A stretch of DNA of 64,000 bases from Hibiscus mutabilis (taxonomy: Eukaryota; Streptophyta; Magnoliopsida; Malvales; Malvaceae). The stretch covers positions 6,200,001-6,264,000 of the forward strand of contig CM033752.1 in the NCBI GenBank assembly GCA_019671005.1, in the 5' to 3' direction. This document shows, one piece after another, positions 47,401 to 52,590 of the stretch; within the stretch, counting starts at the first letter, position 1, and each line of letters starts with the position of its first letter. The notes beneath the pieces are model-generated. The model had not been told where the DNA came from. It saw only the letters and a list, made by a program, of their open reading frames with translations, and made no database searches. A program made the translations under genes and the position numbers.

Positions 47401-48976
47401 AATGATTCCTCTGTTTTGATCTCTTGTTCTGTAGCATTTAAATTTAAAATTCTCCAGTTGCCAATTGCCATTGTTTATTGTAATATTGTGTTCTAGTTTT
47501 TATCCCTTTGATATCTCCTTCGTGCTCAAAGCATTTTGATCGTAGCTGAATTTTGCATGACGATATTATTAACTGAAATTTGCTGATATTTTGTTTTCAT
47601 CACAAGTTATATGCTGACAGATTAGAATGATATTTGCTTGTGCTTAGATTTTGCAACAAATGAGAAATGATGCTGCATTGCTAACATTGGAGAACGGCAG
47701 TTCACCCGTTCAGAATCCTTCTACTGCAGCTGAAGATGCCCGTTTAGCATCTCTGATTTCTCTCAATAGCATATTGAAGCAACTCAAGGTTTTACCTCTT
47801 CTCAAAATTATTGTTTACTTGATGATTTGCTGTAGAAGTAAAAAATAACATTACACTTGTATGTTGAGCAGGATATAACAAGGCAATCCTCTGTAAGTAG
47901 CATGGGTAGAAGTAAGAAGAAAGCAATGCTAGCATCTCTAGATGAGCTGGACGAACGAATGCCCTCTCTTCTTGACATCGATCATCCATGTGCTCAGAGG
48001 CAAATTGCAAATGCTCGGCGCCTGGTTGAGGTATGAAATATTCTTTAGTATTTTCAGAGCTGTAAATTTAATCAACTTTGGCTTCCTACTTAGTGATCAA
48101 AGGAATTTGCCGGAATTGGTTGGTAATTATGTTTGCATAGCTTTCCTGTATGTCGATCTGGAGTCGGGGCAAATAGCATGTGGCATAGTTACCCTAAAAT
48201 ATCTAAAACCAATTCTGTTGTTTTCCGGAAAGCTTAGTGTCCCATATCAGCATAAGTTGTTCTGAATGAGACATTTGATGCGTGTATTTGGCTGCATAAT
48301 GTAAACTCTTCAATCCTGAACTTTCTGGTCATAGGGTTAGTAACAAAATTGCCGAAACAACGTGCACTAAGTAAACTATCGAGTGCTGTGGAAGGCAAAA
48401 TGATTTCTTACATTCTGAACTATCGACTGCTGCACTACATCTGATGTTTTATCGTGCATAGTATGTGGTGTTTCAATTGTTTTTCTCACCTGCTATTTAA
48501 TCTTTCATGTACTTCTGAAGTCGATCCGTGAAGAGGATGATCCGGCTCAAGAGATGGACTCTGCTCAAAAACCATCTACGGAATTGGGATCTGGTACTGA
48601 AACTGATGTTGCACAATGGAATGTATTGCAATTCAACACAGGTTCAACAACCCCATTTATCATCAAGTGTGGAGCAAACTCGAATTCTGAATTGGTAATC
48701 AAGGCAGATGCAAAGGTTCAGGAACCCAAGGGTGGTGAAATTGTGAGGGTTGTTCCAAGACCCTCGGTTTTAGAAAATATGAGCTTGGATGACATGAAAC
48801 AAGTATTCTCCGAACTTCCAGAGGCTCTGAGCTTACTTGCCCTAGCCAGGACCGCAGATGGCACCCGAGCTCGATATTCCAGATTGTATAGGACTTTGGC
48901 GATGAAAGTTCCATCGCTAAGGGATCTAGTCGGGGAGCTCGAAAAAGGGGGGGTGTTGAAAGATGTAAAGTCGTGA
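8233..48976 (+). CDS. KAC1: KAC/KCA-type kinesin-14 (KIN-14A/B), full-length gene, 23 coding exons
   Basis: Joining 23 exons (listed separately) gives 1284 residues; Arabidopsis KAC proteins are about 1270. The N-terminus has the family signature NRWNWEVSGFEPR. Residues 77-150 are the neck, 147-475 the motor-like domain, 478-665 coiled coil, and 740-1284 the conserved KAC C-terminal region. The Walker A motif GQTRSGKT is at 229-236. Switch I lacks SSRSH (NVSHL, 339-343) and switch II is DLVGSD (368-373). KAC proteins are reported to mediate chloroplast photorelocation and plasma-membrane anchoring through cp-actin filaments, with F-actin rather than robust microtubule activity. All joins are in phase with GT/AG introns and no premature stop, so the gene appears intact despite TEs in introns 8, 9, 19 and 20. 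The symbol marks the family; KAC1 versus KAC2 cannot be decided. Confidence 0.93.
8461..9616 (+). other. KAC intron 1
   Basis: 1156 bp between exons 1 and 2. T-rich, with no TE boundary or gene seen. Short open frames here have no coding character. First introns in plants often hold enhancer-like sequence, but nothing specific is visible. Confidence 0.7.
9617..9740 (+). CDS. KAC1: KAC exon 2 (residues 77-118)
   Basis: Follows acceptor TTTGGCAG. Encodes LAKEDYLELRQDVSDLQEYS and YLGVLAEKTRK, the conserved neck/helical segment before the motor. Donor GTAAGA. Confidence 0.92.
9741..10590 (+). other. KAC intron 2
   Basis: 850 bp, AT-rich, with an A-rich tract near 9990-10130. No gene or clear mobile element. 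Confidence 0.65.
10591..10677 (+). CDS. KAC1: KAC exon 3 (residues 118-147)
   Basis: Encodes DQFAIESEARISPLVNEKKR and FNDLLTAKG after acceptor ATTGGCAG. Donor GTACTT. Leads into the motor's first beta strand. Confidence 0.92.
10839..11009 (+). CDS. KAC1: KAC exon 4 (residues 147-204)
   Basis: Start of the motor-like domain: GNIKLFCRTRPLFEDEGPS, then FEFDRVYGPHVGQ. Acceptor TTTTTTAG, donor GTTAGT. Confidence 0.92.
11145..11251 (+). CDS. KAC1: KAC exon 5 (residues 204-239), Walker A
   Basis: Encodes LFSDVQPFVQSAMDGYNVS and YGQTRSGKTHTM, the nucleotide-binding P-loop of kinesins. Acceptor TTTGTAG, donor GTTGTT. Confidence 0.92.
11252..11842 (+). other. KAC intron 5
   Basis: 591 bp, pyrimidine-rich with TCTAT/CTATC runs. 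Nothing else recognised. Confidence 0.65.
11843..11974 (+). CDS. KAC1: KAC exon 6 (residues 240-283)
   Basis: Encodes EGSNHDRGLYARCFEELFD and FSVTAFGLYNEK. The usual EIYNE of kinesins is GLYNE here. Acceptor ATCTCAG, donor GTTTCT. Confidence 0.92.
12112..12290 (+). CDS. KAC1: KAC exon 7 (residues 284-343), altered switch I
   Basis: Encodes MRDLLSESGSTLPKIRLK and QSWQSDTSMLNVSHL. The canonical N-x-x-SSRSH switch I is replaced by MLNVSHL, as in Arabidopsis KACs (NVTHL). Acceptor CCATAG, donor GTACGG. Confidence 0.9.
12291..12617 (+). other. KAC intron 7
   Basis: 327 bp, T-rich, nothing else recognised. The exon 7 reading frame runs on into it for about 20 codons by chance. Confidence 0.65.
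12618..12779 (+). CDS. KAC1: KAC exon 8 (residues 343-397), switch II
   Basis: Encodes IITVHIYYNNLISGENSYS, SLIDLVGSDG and VTDLLHVMKTLSA. Switch II DLAGSE is changed to DLVGSD. Acceptor TTTTCAG, donor GTATGT. The intron that follows carries copia element A. Confidence 0.9.
12870..13110 (-). repeat. 3' LTR of copia A
   Basis: 241 bp. Differs from 16760-16982 by about six substitutions and an 18-bp insertion near 13063-13080 that duplicates ACTCCTAC-like sequence. Confidence 0.88.
13111..16702 (-). pseudogene. Copia A gag-pol remnant
   Basis: From ATG 16702 (minus) a gag leader of about 45 residues (SEISSQNNPH, ITSYKLNGNNY) jumps straight to the pre-protease region at LQQF. There follow protease WIIDSGASDHM (about 16465), integrase zinc region WHLRLGHPNFVYLS...CEVCQIAKHTR (16050-15940), integrase core DNGSEYLSQS and TPQQNGVAERKN (15700-15560), RT VGCKWVFTIKYNSDGS and YVDDIIITGDD (14520-14030), and RNase H HDRTKHIEIDRHF (13290). 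Multiple frameshifts break it; some lie in the CAG/CTG-depleted patch and may be assembly errors. The gag deletion is real structure. Not functional on its own. Confidence 0.8.
16760..16982 (-). repeat. 5' LTR of copia A
   Basis: 223 bp, directly preceded on the plus strand by the PBS complement CTGATACCA and followed by TSD GTTTC. Confidence 0.88.
17352..17443 (+). CDS. KAC1: KAC exon 9 (residues 397-428)
   Basis: Encodes LGDVLSALTSKKDDIPYENS and ILADSLG, the motor segment after switch II. It resumes in phase after the 4.6-kb TE-bearing intron 8 (acceptor TGTGTAG). Donor GTATCA. Confidence 0.9.
18299..18561 (-). repeat. 3' LTR of copia B
   Basis: 263 bp. Same length and family as the solo LTR at 46732-46994. 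Contains a short direct duplication of TAAGTAAAACTCTAA near its end. Confidence 0.85.
18570..22040 (-). pseudogene. Copia B protease-integrase-RT-RNase H remnant
   Basis: After a short leader, the minus strand goes directly to protease (WIIDSGAPDHMTDN, about 21830), with no gag core. Then CPLAKQTKSLYLPS of the integrase zinc region (21310), integrase SDSGGEYFTNS (21060), RT VGCKWVFAIKYNSDGS (19940), LHQLDIKNAFLNGKLEEEVY (19740), YVDDIILTGDDEEE (19490) and RNase H SDSSWASELTDRRSTSGY (19000). RT and RNase H reading frames are long (19889-19305, 19217-18888) but interrupted by frameshifts and stops. Belongs to the same lineage as element C. Confidence 0.8.
22183..22545 (-). repeat. 3' LTR of element N
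   Basis: 363 bp. Carries about 16 bp (TTCTTATTCAAATGTG region) missing from the other copy. Confidence 0.85.
22890..23065. repeat. 66-bp tandem repeat inside element N
   Basis: Units start CTTTCCCTATCTTTTACAAT at 22890, 22956 and 23022 (exact 66-bp steps). The third unit breaks off after GATAGAACC. Confidence 0.85.
23241..23587 (-). repeat. 5' LTR of element N
   Basis: 347 bp, preceded by CTGATACCA and followed by TSD TTTAG. Confidence 0.85.
24364..24515 (+). CDS. KAC1: KAC exon 10 (residues 428-478)
   Basis: Encodes GGNSKSLMIVNICPNAANLS, SLNFAARARNS and NRDTIKKWRDV, the end of the motor domain. Acceptor TTTTTGCAG after the 6.9-kb TE-filled intron 9, donor GTAAGT. Confidence 0.91.
24516..24992 (+). 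other. KAC intron 10
   Basis: 477 bp, AT-rich; nothing recognised. Confidence 0.65.
24993..25166 (+). CDS. KAC1: KAC exon 11 (residues 479-536), coiled coil
   Basis: Encodes ANDARKELYEKEKEIQDTK, then ALKEANDQCVLLFNEVQKAW; heptad-rich and charged. Acceptor TTCTAG, donor GTTCGT. Confidence 0.92.
25167..25775 (+). other. KAC intron 11
   Basis: 609 bp, T-rich, with a repeated CTTATGGTCATTTCTTA phrase near 25407 and 25438. No gene. Confidence 0.65.
25776..25922 (+). CDS. KAC1: KAC exon 12 (residues 537-585), coiled coil
   Basis: Encodes SENVMLADKHKIEKEQNAQ, then QLLQSEQDQKLQMQQYDS; Gln-rich coiled coil. Acceptor TATGCAG, donor GTTGGT. Confidence 0.92.
26160..26327 (+). CDS. KAC1: KAC exon 13 (residues 586-641)
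   Basis: Encodes AKLKSLESQLNEAKSSG and VTKKLEEELKKRDALIE, with a Ser/Ala-rich linker between two helices. Acceptor GATGTAG, donor GTCTGC. Confidence 0.92.
26328..27369 (+). other. KAC intron 13, with an 18-bp perfect hairpin
   Basis: 1042 bp. 26849-26866 and 26875-26892 are perfect 18-bp inverted repeats (CTATTATTAAGCTAAAAA) with an 8-nt loop. Nothing else recognised. Confidence 0.7.
27370..27441 (+). CDS. KAC1: KAC exon 14 (residues 642-665)
   Basis: Encodes RLHEENEKLFDRLTEKAS and the end of the coiled coil. Acceptor GTACAG, donor GTAATC. Confidence 0.92.
27654..27709 (+). CDS. KAC1: KAC exon 15 (residues 666-684)
   Basis: Short variable linker exon (VPSPLSKQTENAQPRDPG). Acceptor GATTCAG, donor GTGCTA. 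Poorly conserved in the family, so boundaries rest on phase and splice sites. Confidence 0.85.
27809..28019 (+). CDS. KAC1: KAC exon 16 (residues 684-754)
   Basis: Encodes the conserved VKTTPAGEYLTAALNDFDP and ISDGANKLLML. Acceptor AAACAG, donor GTAAGC. Confidence 0.92.
28020..28608 (+). other. KAC intron 16
   Basis: 589 bp, no gene or TE recognised. The exon's reading frame and another short frame continue here by chance. Confidence 0.65.
28609..28800 (+). CDS. KAC1: KAC exon 17 (residues 755-818)
   Basis: Encodes VLAAVIKAGASREHEILAE and RKMEPKRVMDTMLVSRVRI, almost invariant in KAC proteins. Acceptor GTTACAG, donor GTAACT. Confidence 0.93.
28899..29090 (+). CDS. KAC1: KAC exon 18 (residues 819-882)
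   Basis: Encodes VSPVECFLEKPNSGRS, a Ser/Arg-rich stretch (SRSSSPGRSPVRYVDE) and VVSRIRGLDQ. Acceptor TTTGTAG, donor GTATGT. Confidence 0.92.
29332..29685 (+). CDS. KAC1: KAC exon 19 (residues 883-1000)
   Basis: Longest internal exon: ILRQQQVTGGKLREIQEEAK, FVHTPAGKLHRQIRSWLAE, STAIMDGWMAGLGAAFPP. Conserved KAC C-terminal region. Acceptor GCACAG, donor GTATGC opens the 16.8-kb intron 19. Confidence 0.93.
29997..30440 (-). repeat. Diverged copia-type LTR remnant
   Basis: Resembles element N's LTR (GAGAACAATGTGTTTCTCTGTG, then CCTTTAAATAGGC) and ends like copia B's LTR (TTCTCGGATAACTTACA). Contains a direct duplication of about 115 bp: GATATAGAGTTTTAATATAA at 30125 and 30241. A TACACTCCCTCTTGAG tract at about 30401 looks like an LTR/polypurine junction, so two LTR ends may have recombined. 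No TSD found; start approximate. Confidence 0.55.
30747..30971 (-). repeat. 3' LTR of copia C
   Basis: 225 bp. Ends TTATA rather than the usual TACA before the polypurine tract, as does its partner. Confidence 0.88.
31050..33806 (-). pseudogene. Copia C integrase, reverse transcriptase and RNase H
   Basis: Continues C's polyprotein left of the D insertion. Integrase core 33732-33115 keeps KSDNGVEYFSKS and TPQQNGIAERKN but has HNGVWGPS where HSDVWGPS carries the first catalytic Asp. After a frameshift near 33150, a 513-codon open frame (33068-31527) covers the linker and RT: VGCKWVFAIKYNADVS, LHQLDIKNAFLNGKLDEEVY, YVDDIVLTGDDEEE, YFLGMEVARSSKGL. RNase H lies at 31500-31075 (SSAEAEYRALALG, HDRTKHVEIDRHF). 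The RT core looks undamaged. The element as a whole is dead. Confidence 0.85.
33807..34014 (-). repeat. 3' LTR of copia D
   Basis: 208 bp, followed by CTCCCCCTCAAACTGG (polypurine tract complement). Confidence 0.88.
34040..37809 (-). pseudogene. Copia D gag C-terminus and pol
   Basis: Gag resumes at 37809 (RRIFQFLSGLNGEFDGARS) with CEHCKKAGHLMDQCWKLHGK (37560-37500). Protease SGASDHMTGN at about 37290, then integrase zinc-region CQMAKHTKKPYVSS (36820), core HSDIWGPSKVQNISRSRW and SDNGSEYLSKS (36760-36520). RT 35400-34510 has LHQLDIKNAFLNGRLEEEVY, but the catalytic YVDD box is deleted (KMTLMFITGDN, about 34970), so this RT is dead. RNase H near 34400-34150 is frameshifted. CAG/CTG triplets are normal here. 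Confidence 0.82.
37815..38061 (-). repeat. 3' LTR of copia E
   Basis: 247 bp, one mismatch to its partner. Confidence 0.9.
38062..42413 (-). pseudogene. Copia E gag-pol, apparently broken (possibly by consensus errors)
   Basis: Minus strand from ATG 42413: gag pieces (YSNWLSENNMIMSWLINSMV at 42240-42130; IFQFLSGLNGEFDGARSRIL at 41880-41820), knuckle remnant near 41640, protease near 41390, integrase zinc-region CRMAKHTKKPYVSS (40880), core SDNGSEYLSKSIR (40600), RT LHQLDIKNAFLNGSLEEEVY (39290) and YVDDMIITED (39020), RNase H SRTKHIEIDRHF (38240). Frame breaks coincide with sites where sister D has CAG or CTG. 39600-40080 is clean and gives a 206-codon open frame with 40081-40180. The real element may be intact or nearly so. 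Confidence 0.75.
42500..42746 (-). repeat. 5' LTR of copia E
   Basis: 247 bp, preceded by PBS complement CTGATACCA and followed by TSD ATTTT. Confidence 0.9.
42752..43282 (-). pseudogene. Copia D gag, N-terminal half
   Basis: Open from ATG 43282: MTHSEPSASEISSQNNPHPS, ITSYKLNGNNYLPWSQSVRL, MSWLINSMVPEVGENFMLN, CWQQIDLYEANEWKCHDDIS. Runs to YSKI where E is inserted. The best gag of the A/D/E lineage in this window and the reference for judging E's errors. Confidence 0.85.
43372..43567 (-). repeat. 5' LTR of copia D
   Basis: 196 bp; about 12 bp shorter than its partner, with several substitutions, so D is older than E. Confidence 0.88.
43568..45122 (-). pseudogene. Copia C gag, protease and start of integrase
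   Basis: One minus-strand frame from ATG 45122 (MGHSSTTSEQQS) to the D insertion at 43568, broken by a single TAG at 44655-44657 where relatives have CAG (context TSLW-stop-QIDLY, against CWQQIDLY in D). Gag has the copia N-terminal YLQWSQSIKLFLVGRGK and the knuckle-like CKKMGHLKEQCWKLHGKPADW. Protease WIIDSGASDHMTGN is at about 44075-44035. The pre-integrase zinc region starts LWHFRSSHPSFYYL. A normal-length gag-pol front half with one inactivating stop. Confidence 0.85.
45161..45385 (-). repeat. 5' LTR of copia C
   Basis: 225 bp, followed by TSD TAAAC. Confidence 0.88.
46124..46400. repeat. Imperfect tandem duplication next to the hAT-like right end
   Basis: GCTCATTGTGCTTT followed by TTAGTTGCC...TGCAAGTGTTTCTTGTATATG occurs at 46124-46210 and again at 46307-46390, 183 bp apart. 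The first copy begins exactly at the transposon's target-site duplication. Confidence 0.7.
46487..46585 (+). CDS. KAC1: KAC exon 20 (residues 1001-1033)
   Basis: Encodes DIAGTLAAEEADDAAQVAKL and SALESVDHKRRR. It resumes in phase after the 16.8-kb nested-TE intron (acceptor CTGTCAG). Donor GTAAAC. Confidence 0.92.
46586..47647 (+). other. KAC intron 20, carrying a solo LTR
   Basis: 1062 bp. 46732-46994 is a solo LTR; the rest is ordinary AT-rich intron. Confidence 0.75.
46732..46994 (-). repeat. Solo LTR of the copia B family
   Basis: 263 bp, TGTAGAATAACAG...CGGATAATCTTACA, flanked by a perfect AGGTT duplication (46727-46731 and 46995-46999). Same length and internal phrases (AGGAGTCCTAA, TAAAACTCTAA, CTCTCGGATAA) as copia B's LTRs. 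The first 15 bp are locally duplicated (TGTAGAATAACAG at 46732 and 46747). It was formed by LTR-LTR recombination after a full insertion. Confidence 0.85.
47648..47788 (+). CDS. KAC1: KAC exon 21 (residues 1034-1080)
   Basis: Encodes ILQQMRNDAALLTLENGSS and NPSTAAEDARLASLISLNS. Acceptor TGCTTAG, donor GTTTTA. Confidence 0.92.
47872..48030 (+). CDS. KAC1: KAC exon 22 (residues 1081-1133)
   Basis: Encodes DITRQSSVSSMGRSKKKAML, LDELDERMPSLLDIDHPCAQ. Acceptor TGAGCAG, donor GTATGA. Confidence 0.92.
48031..48520 (+). other. KAC intron 22
   Basis: 490 bp, AT-rich, nothing recognised. A short open frame across the exon 22 donor is chance. Confidence 0.65.
48521..48976 (+). CDS. KAC1: KAC exon 23 (residues 1134-1284 and stop)
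   Basis: Last coding exon, acceptor CTGAAG. Encodes QWNVLQFNTGSTTPFIIKCG, GGEIVRVVPRPSVLENMSLD and LRDLVGELEKGGVLKDVKS, then TGA at 48974-48976. This is the most conserved block of the family, in the region linked to F-actin binding. Confidence 0.94.
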   Translation, partial: SIREEDDPAQEMDSAQKPSTELGSGTETDVAQWNVLQFNTGSTTPFIIKCGANSNSELVIKADAKVQEPKGGEIVRVVPRPSVLENMSLDDMKQVFSELPEALSLLALARTADGTRARYSRLYRTLAMKVPSLRDLVGELEKGGVLKDVKS

Positions 48977-49353
48977 GAGTGAAGGGTAACTTGTTTTATT
49001 TCGTAACGTTGAATGTTTGGCTGGGGGCTTCGTTTCTGTTTATGATTTTTAGGAGGGCTTGTGTTTGCAGGGGACAGTATGTTGTTGTAAACCTGTGATT
49101 TAACGTGCCTTTTAGTGTTCTACGGAGTATCGGAAGTTGGTGTGCAACTGTTGATGCCCCTTGTCTCATCCTCTTCATTCTATCATTAAAAAGCCCTTCT
49201 CATCCGCTGCTGTTGCAGTTGATAATAGAGGCAATTTTATGCCGGAATCAATAATTCCGAGTAGGCAATGTACATATTGAAAGATAATCAGAATGCAGCC
49301 CCTCCCCAAGAAAAAAAGAAGGAAAAAAGTAGCATAATAGAATGTGAACCAAG
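48977..49353 (+). other. KAC 3' UTR and downstream flank
   Basis: The sequence stays relatively GC-balanced to about 49170, fitting a 3' UTR. ATTAAA at 49185-49190 is a possible polyadenylation signal. No other gene. Confidence 0.5.
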
Positions 49354-50536
49354 GGTCTGTTTGTTTCACTGTAATTGGCTTTCCGGAAAATCAATTATGG
49401 AAAGTAAACTACATTTTCTGAAAAACAGGTTACGAAAAGTATTTTCTGCTGTTTGGATGTTGCTGTGTAATTCAATTTTCGCTGTTTGGTAAATTTTGCT
49501 GAAAATATTTTAAGAAATATGTTTTCAGTAGAACAAACACATTTTTTTAATTTTTATCGAGTTAATTTTATCTATAAAATTATCTTTTGTAAAATTTTAA
49601 ATATATAATATAATGTTTTATTTTTTATAAGTACATCAAATTATAGTTTGAATGATGTCATGTTTTGTTTATAATTTGTTTAGTTATCATGATCTTATTT
49701 TGGATAAGTTGTGAAATTGTATACATCTGTACCCATAAACAATGAAATTATAGTTTGAATAATCAAAGGACAATCTAATGCTCACAAGGAAATCTAAAAT
49801 AAAAAAGCTTAATTTTAGATATTAAACACAAGATGCGTTACACGTTCAACAACCGGTGATCATACTATGTTTTTCCCCAAAGAAAAGTGGCCGTTTTCAC
49901 ATATATAGTGACCAACAACACCTTTGTCCTCCATATATTAACAAGTAAAATTGTTGTTATGGACATGAAGCATGGCAAATATAGTTACATCTAGAAACTA
50001 AATCTACACAAGGCTATAATTCGGATAGTAATAGATACTTTTAACAAAAGTAAGAAGGTGCTCATATTCTTCCTCTTTAATGATACTTTCGAGTTTGACG
50101 GAAGGATTTCTGCAATAACACATCTTACATAAGTTTGGTAAGGAAAAATCATATAATCACAAAGAAGTTATAATAAAAAGACTTCTGCTAGTAAGGAAAA
50201 ATCATATAAACACATCTTACATGAGTTTGGTAAGGAAAATTTTCCCTTGATTTTTAACCTAAAATCGAAAAGTAACGGAACTTCAGTTTCCTCCATTTTG
50301 GCTGCAAGGGATAGACATGTCACAGCTAGTAATTGCATCATTCAAGCTTTATCCTTCTGCATCATTCGAGTTACTATCCAGATATGAGATGATTAAAATA
50401 CCAAGTGATAAGCACAAATTCTAATGAGATGCAAAAATAAACATGGAAACCTTTTAAATAAATGTAAAATGTAGATTTAAAATCATGTAAAATGCATCAT
50501 CAATTGTTAACTATAATCATTGCAAGCAACACTCAC

Positions 50537-50676
50537 CAATCTGTCCATGAAAAATGCGATCGAGCTATGAACAATAGCATCATCCAATGACTTTGATGCA
50601 AGGTGCACAAGAACTTCACCAAGGAGGATGCTTGAAAAATGACAGCACATAACAAGAAGCTCAATCATCATTTTAT
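50537..50676 (-). CDS. Unrecognised minus-strand exon (leucine-rich helical)
   Basis: 140 nt between acceptor AAAATACAG and donor GTGAGT (minus strand). Encodes DKMMIELLVMCCHFSSILLG, then EVLVHLASKSLDDAIVHSS and FFMDRL. It joins in phase to the exon at 50749-50814. Helical, Leu/Met/Cys-rich; no domain recognised. It lies inside a TIR element, so it may be a captured gene fragment rather than a functional gene. Confidence 0.4.
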
Positions 50677-50748
50677 CTGTATTTTCAAACAAAATCTAAA
50701 ATGTATATGAAAGAATGGAACAAAAAAATAAGGCAGCTTACAGCTTAC

Positions 50749-50814
50749 CCATAATTCTACAGGCATCAAGTAATAGATTAAGCAATTTAATAAGCACTAT
50801 ATCCAGAAACTCTC
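50749..50814 (-). CDS. Unrecognised minus-strand exon upstream of 50537-50676
   Basis: 66 nt between acceptor GATTTTTAG and donor GTAAGC. Encodes EFLDIVLIKLLNLLLDACRI; the split codon with the next exon gives Asp. Good splice sites and a preserved frame argue for a once-real gene. Product unknown. Confidence 0.38.
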
Positions 50815-51301
50815 CTAAAAATCAACGTAACAAAATCATACTGATAAGGATAAGCTGAAATGAATAATACTGTCCACAGTGGTCAAATATCTTTCCATCT
50901 CCTTGACCTATCATCACAATTTAAAAGAAAACTGAAAGAAGAAAGTAAGCAATAATTATCAAAAATGAAAACATGAAGGAGAAAATTAATTCATAATAGA
51001 TAAGTGAAGTAAAAGACCCTAAACAAAATAAAAATGAATAAGCAATCTTCCTGAAGACTGAAGTATATATGTGTTTCTATTGTTAGCTGATTATTCTTCA
51101 ACAATGAAGCAATGACCTCTAAACTTCTAGCCTATATAACATATATAAGCATAAATTTTCAACATATTCGAACTTATATGAAAGAAAATCAGGAGCTTGA
51201 AATATTAAGTGAAAAAAGGTCAGTCATTTGGTATCAATAATGCCAGTAAGAGAAATTGCGTTGAAATTAATAAAATTTTAAAGAAATTGAGGTAAATGAG
51301 A

Positions 51302-51623
51302 GTGAACTTGTTGACTCGGAGAATGAGACGAATCAACGAACGATCAATGTATTGGCTGAGTTGACCCGGTTCTGCCATCATCTTTATTGCGCAAATTTAC
51401 AGTACTAGGGTTTTAGAAGAAAATAAAAAAGAGAGAAAGTAGGGGGTCTAGTTTTGGGGAAATAGAGATAAGAGTTGGTATTTGAAAAGGGAAAATAGAA
51501 AAAGAAAAAACAGAGAGAAGTTGAAAGGAAGATGAACGAAAGATGCTTACCCGAGTTAGATTCATCGACGAGGAAGATATGCCAGTGCCGGTGCTGACGA
51601 GAGAGACTGATTTTGGGTGTCAT
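51302..51623 (-). other. Possible first exons of the captured minus-strand gene
   Basis: 51551-51623 ends in a good donor (GG/GTAAGC) and may be a 5' UTR exon. After acceptor CTAG near 51413, ATG codons at 51383 and 51380 open MMAEPGQLSQYIDRSLIRLI and LRVNK. No clean donor follows LRVNK, and the frame then runs into AT-rich sequence. Not recognised. Confidence 0.3.
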
Positions 51624-51789
51624 CCCTGTGAAGTGTGAAGGGAAAATGAAAAGTGTACTACCAATTTTTTATCCATAGTACACATTACGGGAAATGCAAA
51701 GGGTTTTCCTCTCCCTTGTAAAATGAATTACTTTCTAGAAAACCTGAAAAATGAATTCCAGAAAATCATTTACATGAAACAAACACACT

Positions 51790-52053
51790 AATTCAAGAAA
51801 TAAGATATATCTATGTAGGAAGTTGATGTGGCCATTCATATGAAAGTACATTTCAGTTGAAGTACATTATGTTTCTGAGCCATAGGTATGGTTTTTCTTT
51901 AATATGACACCTATATGCGAGCTACGCATTTTTTCCACTCGGCCATTCCTAATCTCATCCATTTGCGCACAACGCTTAGGAGATGGAGGTTTGCAATTTT
52001 ATTTTTGCATGACATTTGGATTTAATCAGAGCTGTTAGGGATTAAGTTTTGTG
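51790..52053. other. Intergenic DNA without recognised features
   Basis: AT-rich; nothing recognised. Confidence 0.5.
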
Positions 52054-52590
52054 CTAAATCAATTTTTTATTTGGAAATGAGGCCGAAGCCATTACATTAG
52101 AGCCTTTCATACGAATGCAACAGTTCAGAAAGACTAGTAGGCAACACATCGAAAACATGTAAGGACCCATTTTTGAGGCAGATTCAAACTTTGCCATGAA
52201 ATCGACAACCATGTTAACTTTACGACGTACTTGAACAAAATCAACCATCCATGCTTTATCGAGGAGAAAGGAAACGGATCTCATCAAAGCATAAAGACTT
52301 GAAGAAGGCTGTGAGAAGAGCTTAAGAACCTCGACATTATCAGTCTGGACAACAATACACTCTAATCCATGCTCCTAGGCAAACTTCAGTCCCTCGAAGA
52401 CTCCCTAAAGCTTTAGCTTGTAGAACATCTGTTATCCCTAATCTTTTTGAGAAGGAACACATAAGATTATCAGCATAGTCTTGGAAAACTCTACCTATGG
52501 AACCAGCTCCATATCGTTTAGAGACAGCACCATCGGTATTGAGGCAAATCCGACCTGGCGAGGGAGGCTGCCATTGAACGTGCTAAATCA
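52054..52590 (-). pseudogene. LINE (non-LTR retrotransposon) RNase H-like fragment
   Basis: The minus strand reads WQPPSPGRICLNTDGAVSKR from about 52580, then GAGSIGRVFQDYADNLMCSF, a frameshift and stop near 52390, then VVQTDNVEVLKLFSQPSSS and WMVDFVQVRRKVNMVVDFMA down to 52054. This is the RVT_3/RNase H domain found at the C-terminus of plant L1-type LINEs (LNTDGAV start, Asp in TDN, VxREAN-like motif here VRRKVN). Truncated and broken; no RT domain nearby. Confidence 0.65.

Larger units (their letters stand above)
49354..51789. mobile_element. TIR element (2.4 kb) enclosing minus-strand exon-like sequence
   Basis: The left end GGTCTGTTTGTTTCACTGTA and the reverse complement of the right end (AGTGTGTTTGTTTCATGTA) pair over about 35 bp, extending into TTTCCGGAAAA / TTTTCTGGAAT. 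Possible TSD remnants GAACCAAG / AATTCAAG match at 5 of 8. The element is AT-rich except for a 1.2-kb block (50530-51640) with spliced-exon features on the minus strand. No transposase seen. The superfamily is undetermined (hAT or MULE-like possible). Boundaries are good to a few bases. Confidence 0.5.

Noticed and set aside
51405..51623. Minus-strand 72-codon frame as a protein
   Set aside because: It runs through a good splice donor into low-complexity Phe/Ser-rich sequence; it fits a 5' UTR exon plus intron better.
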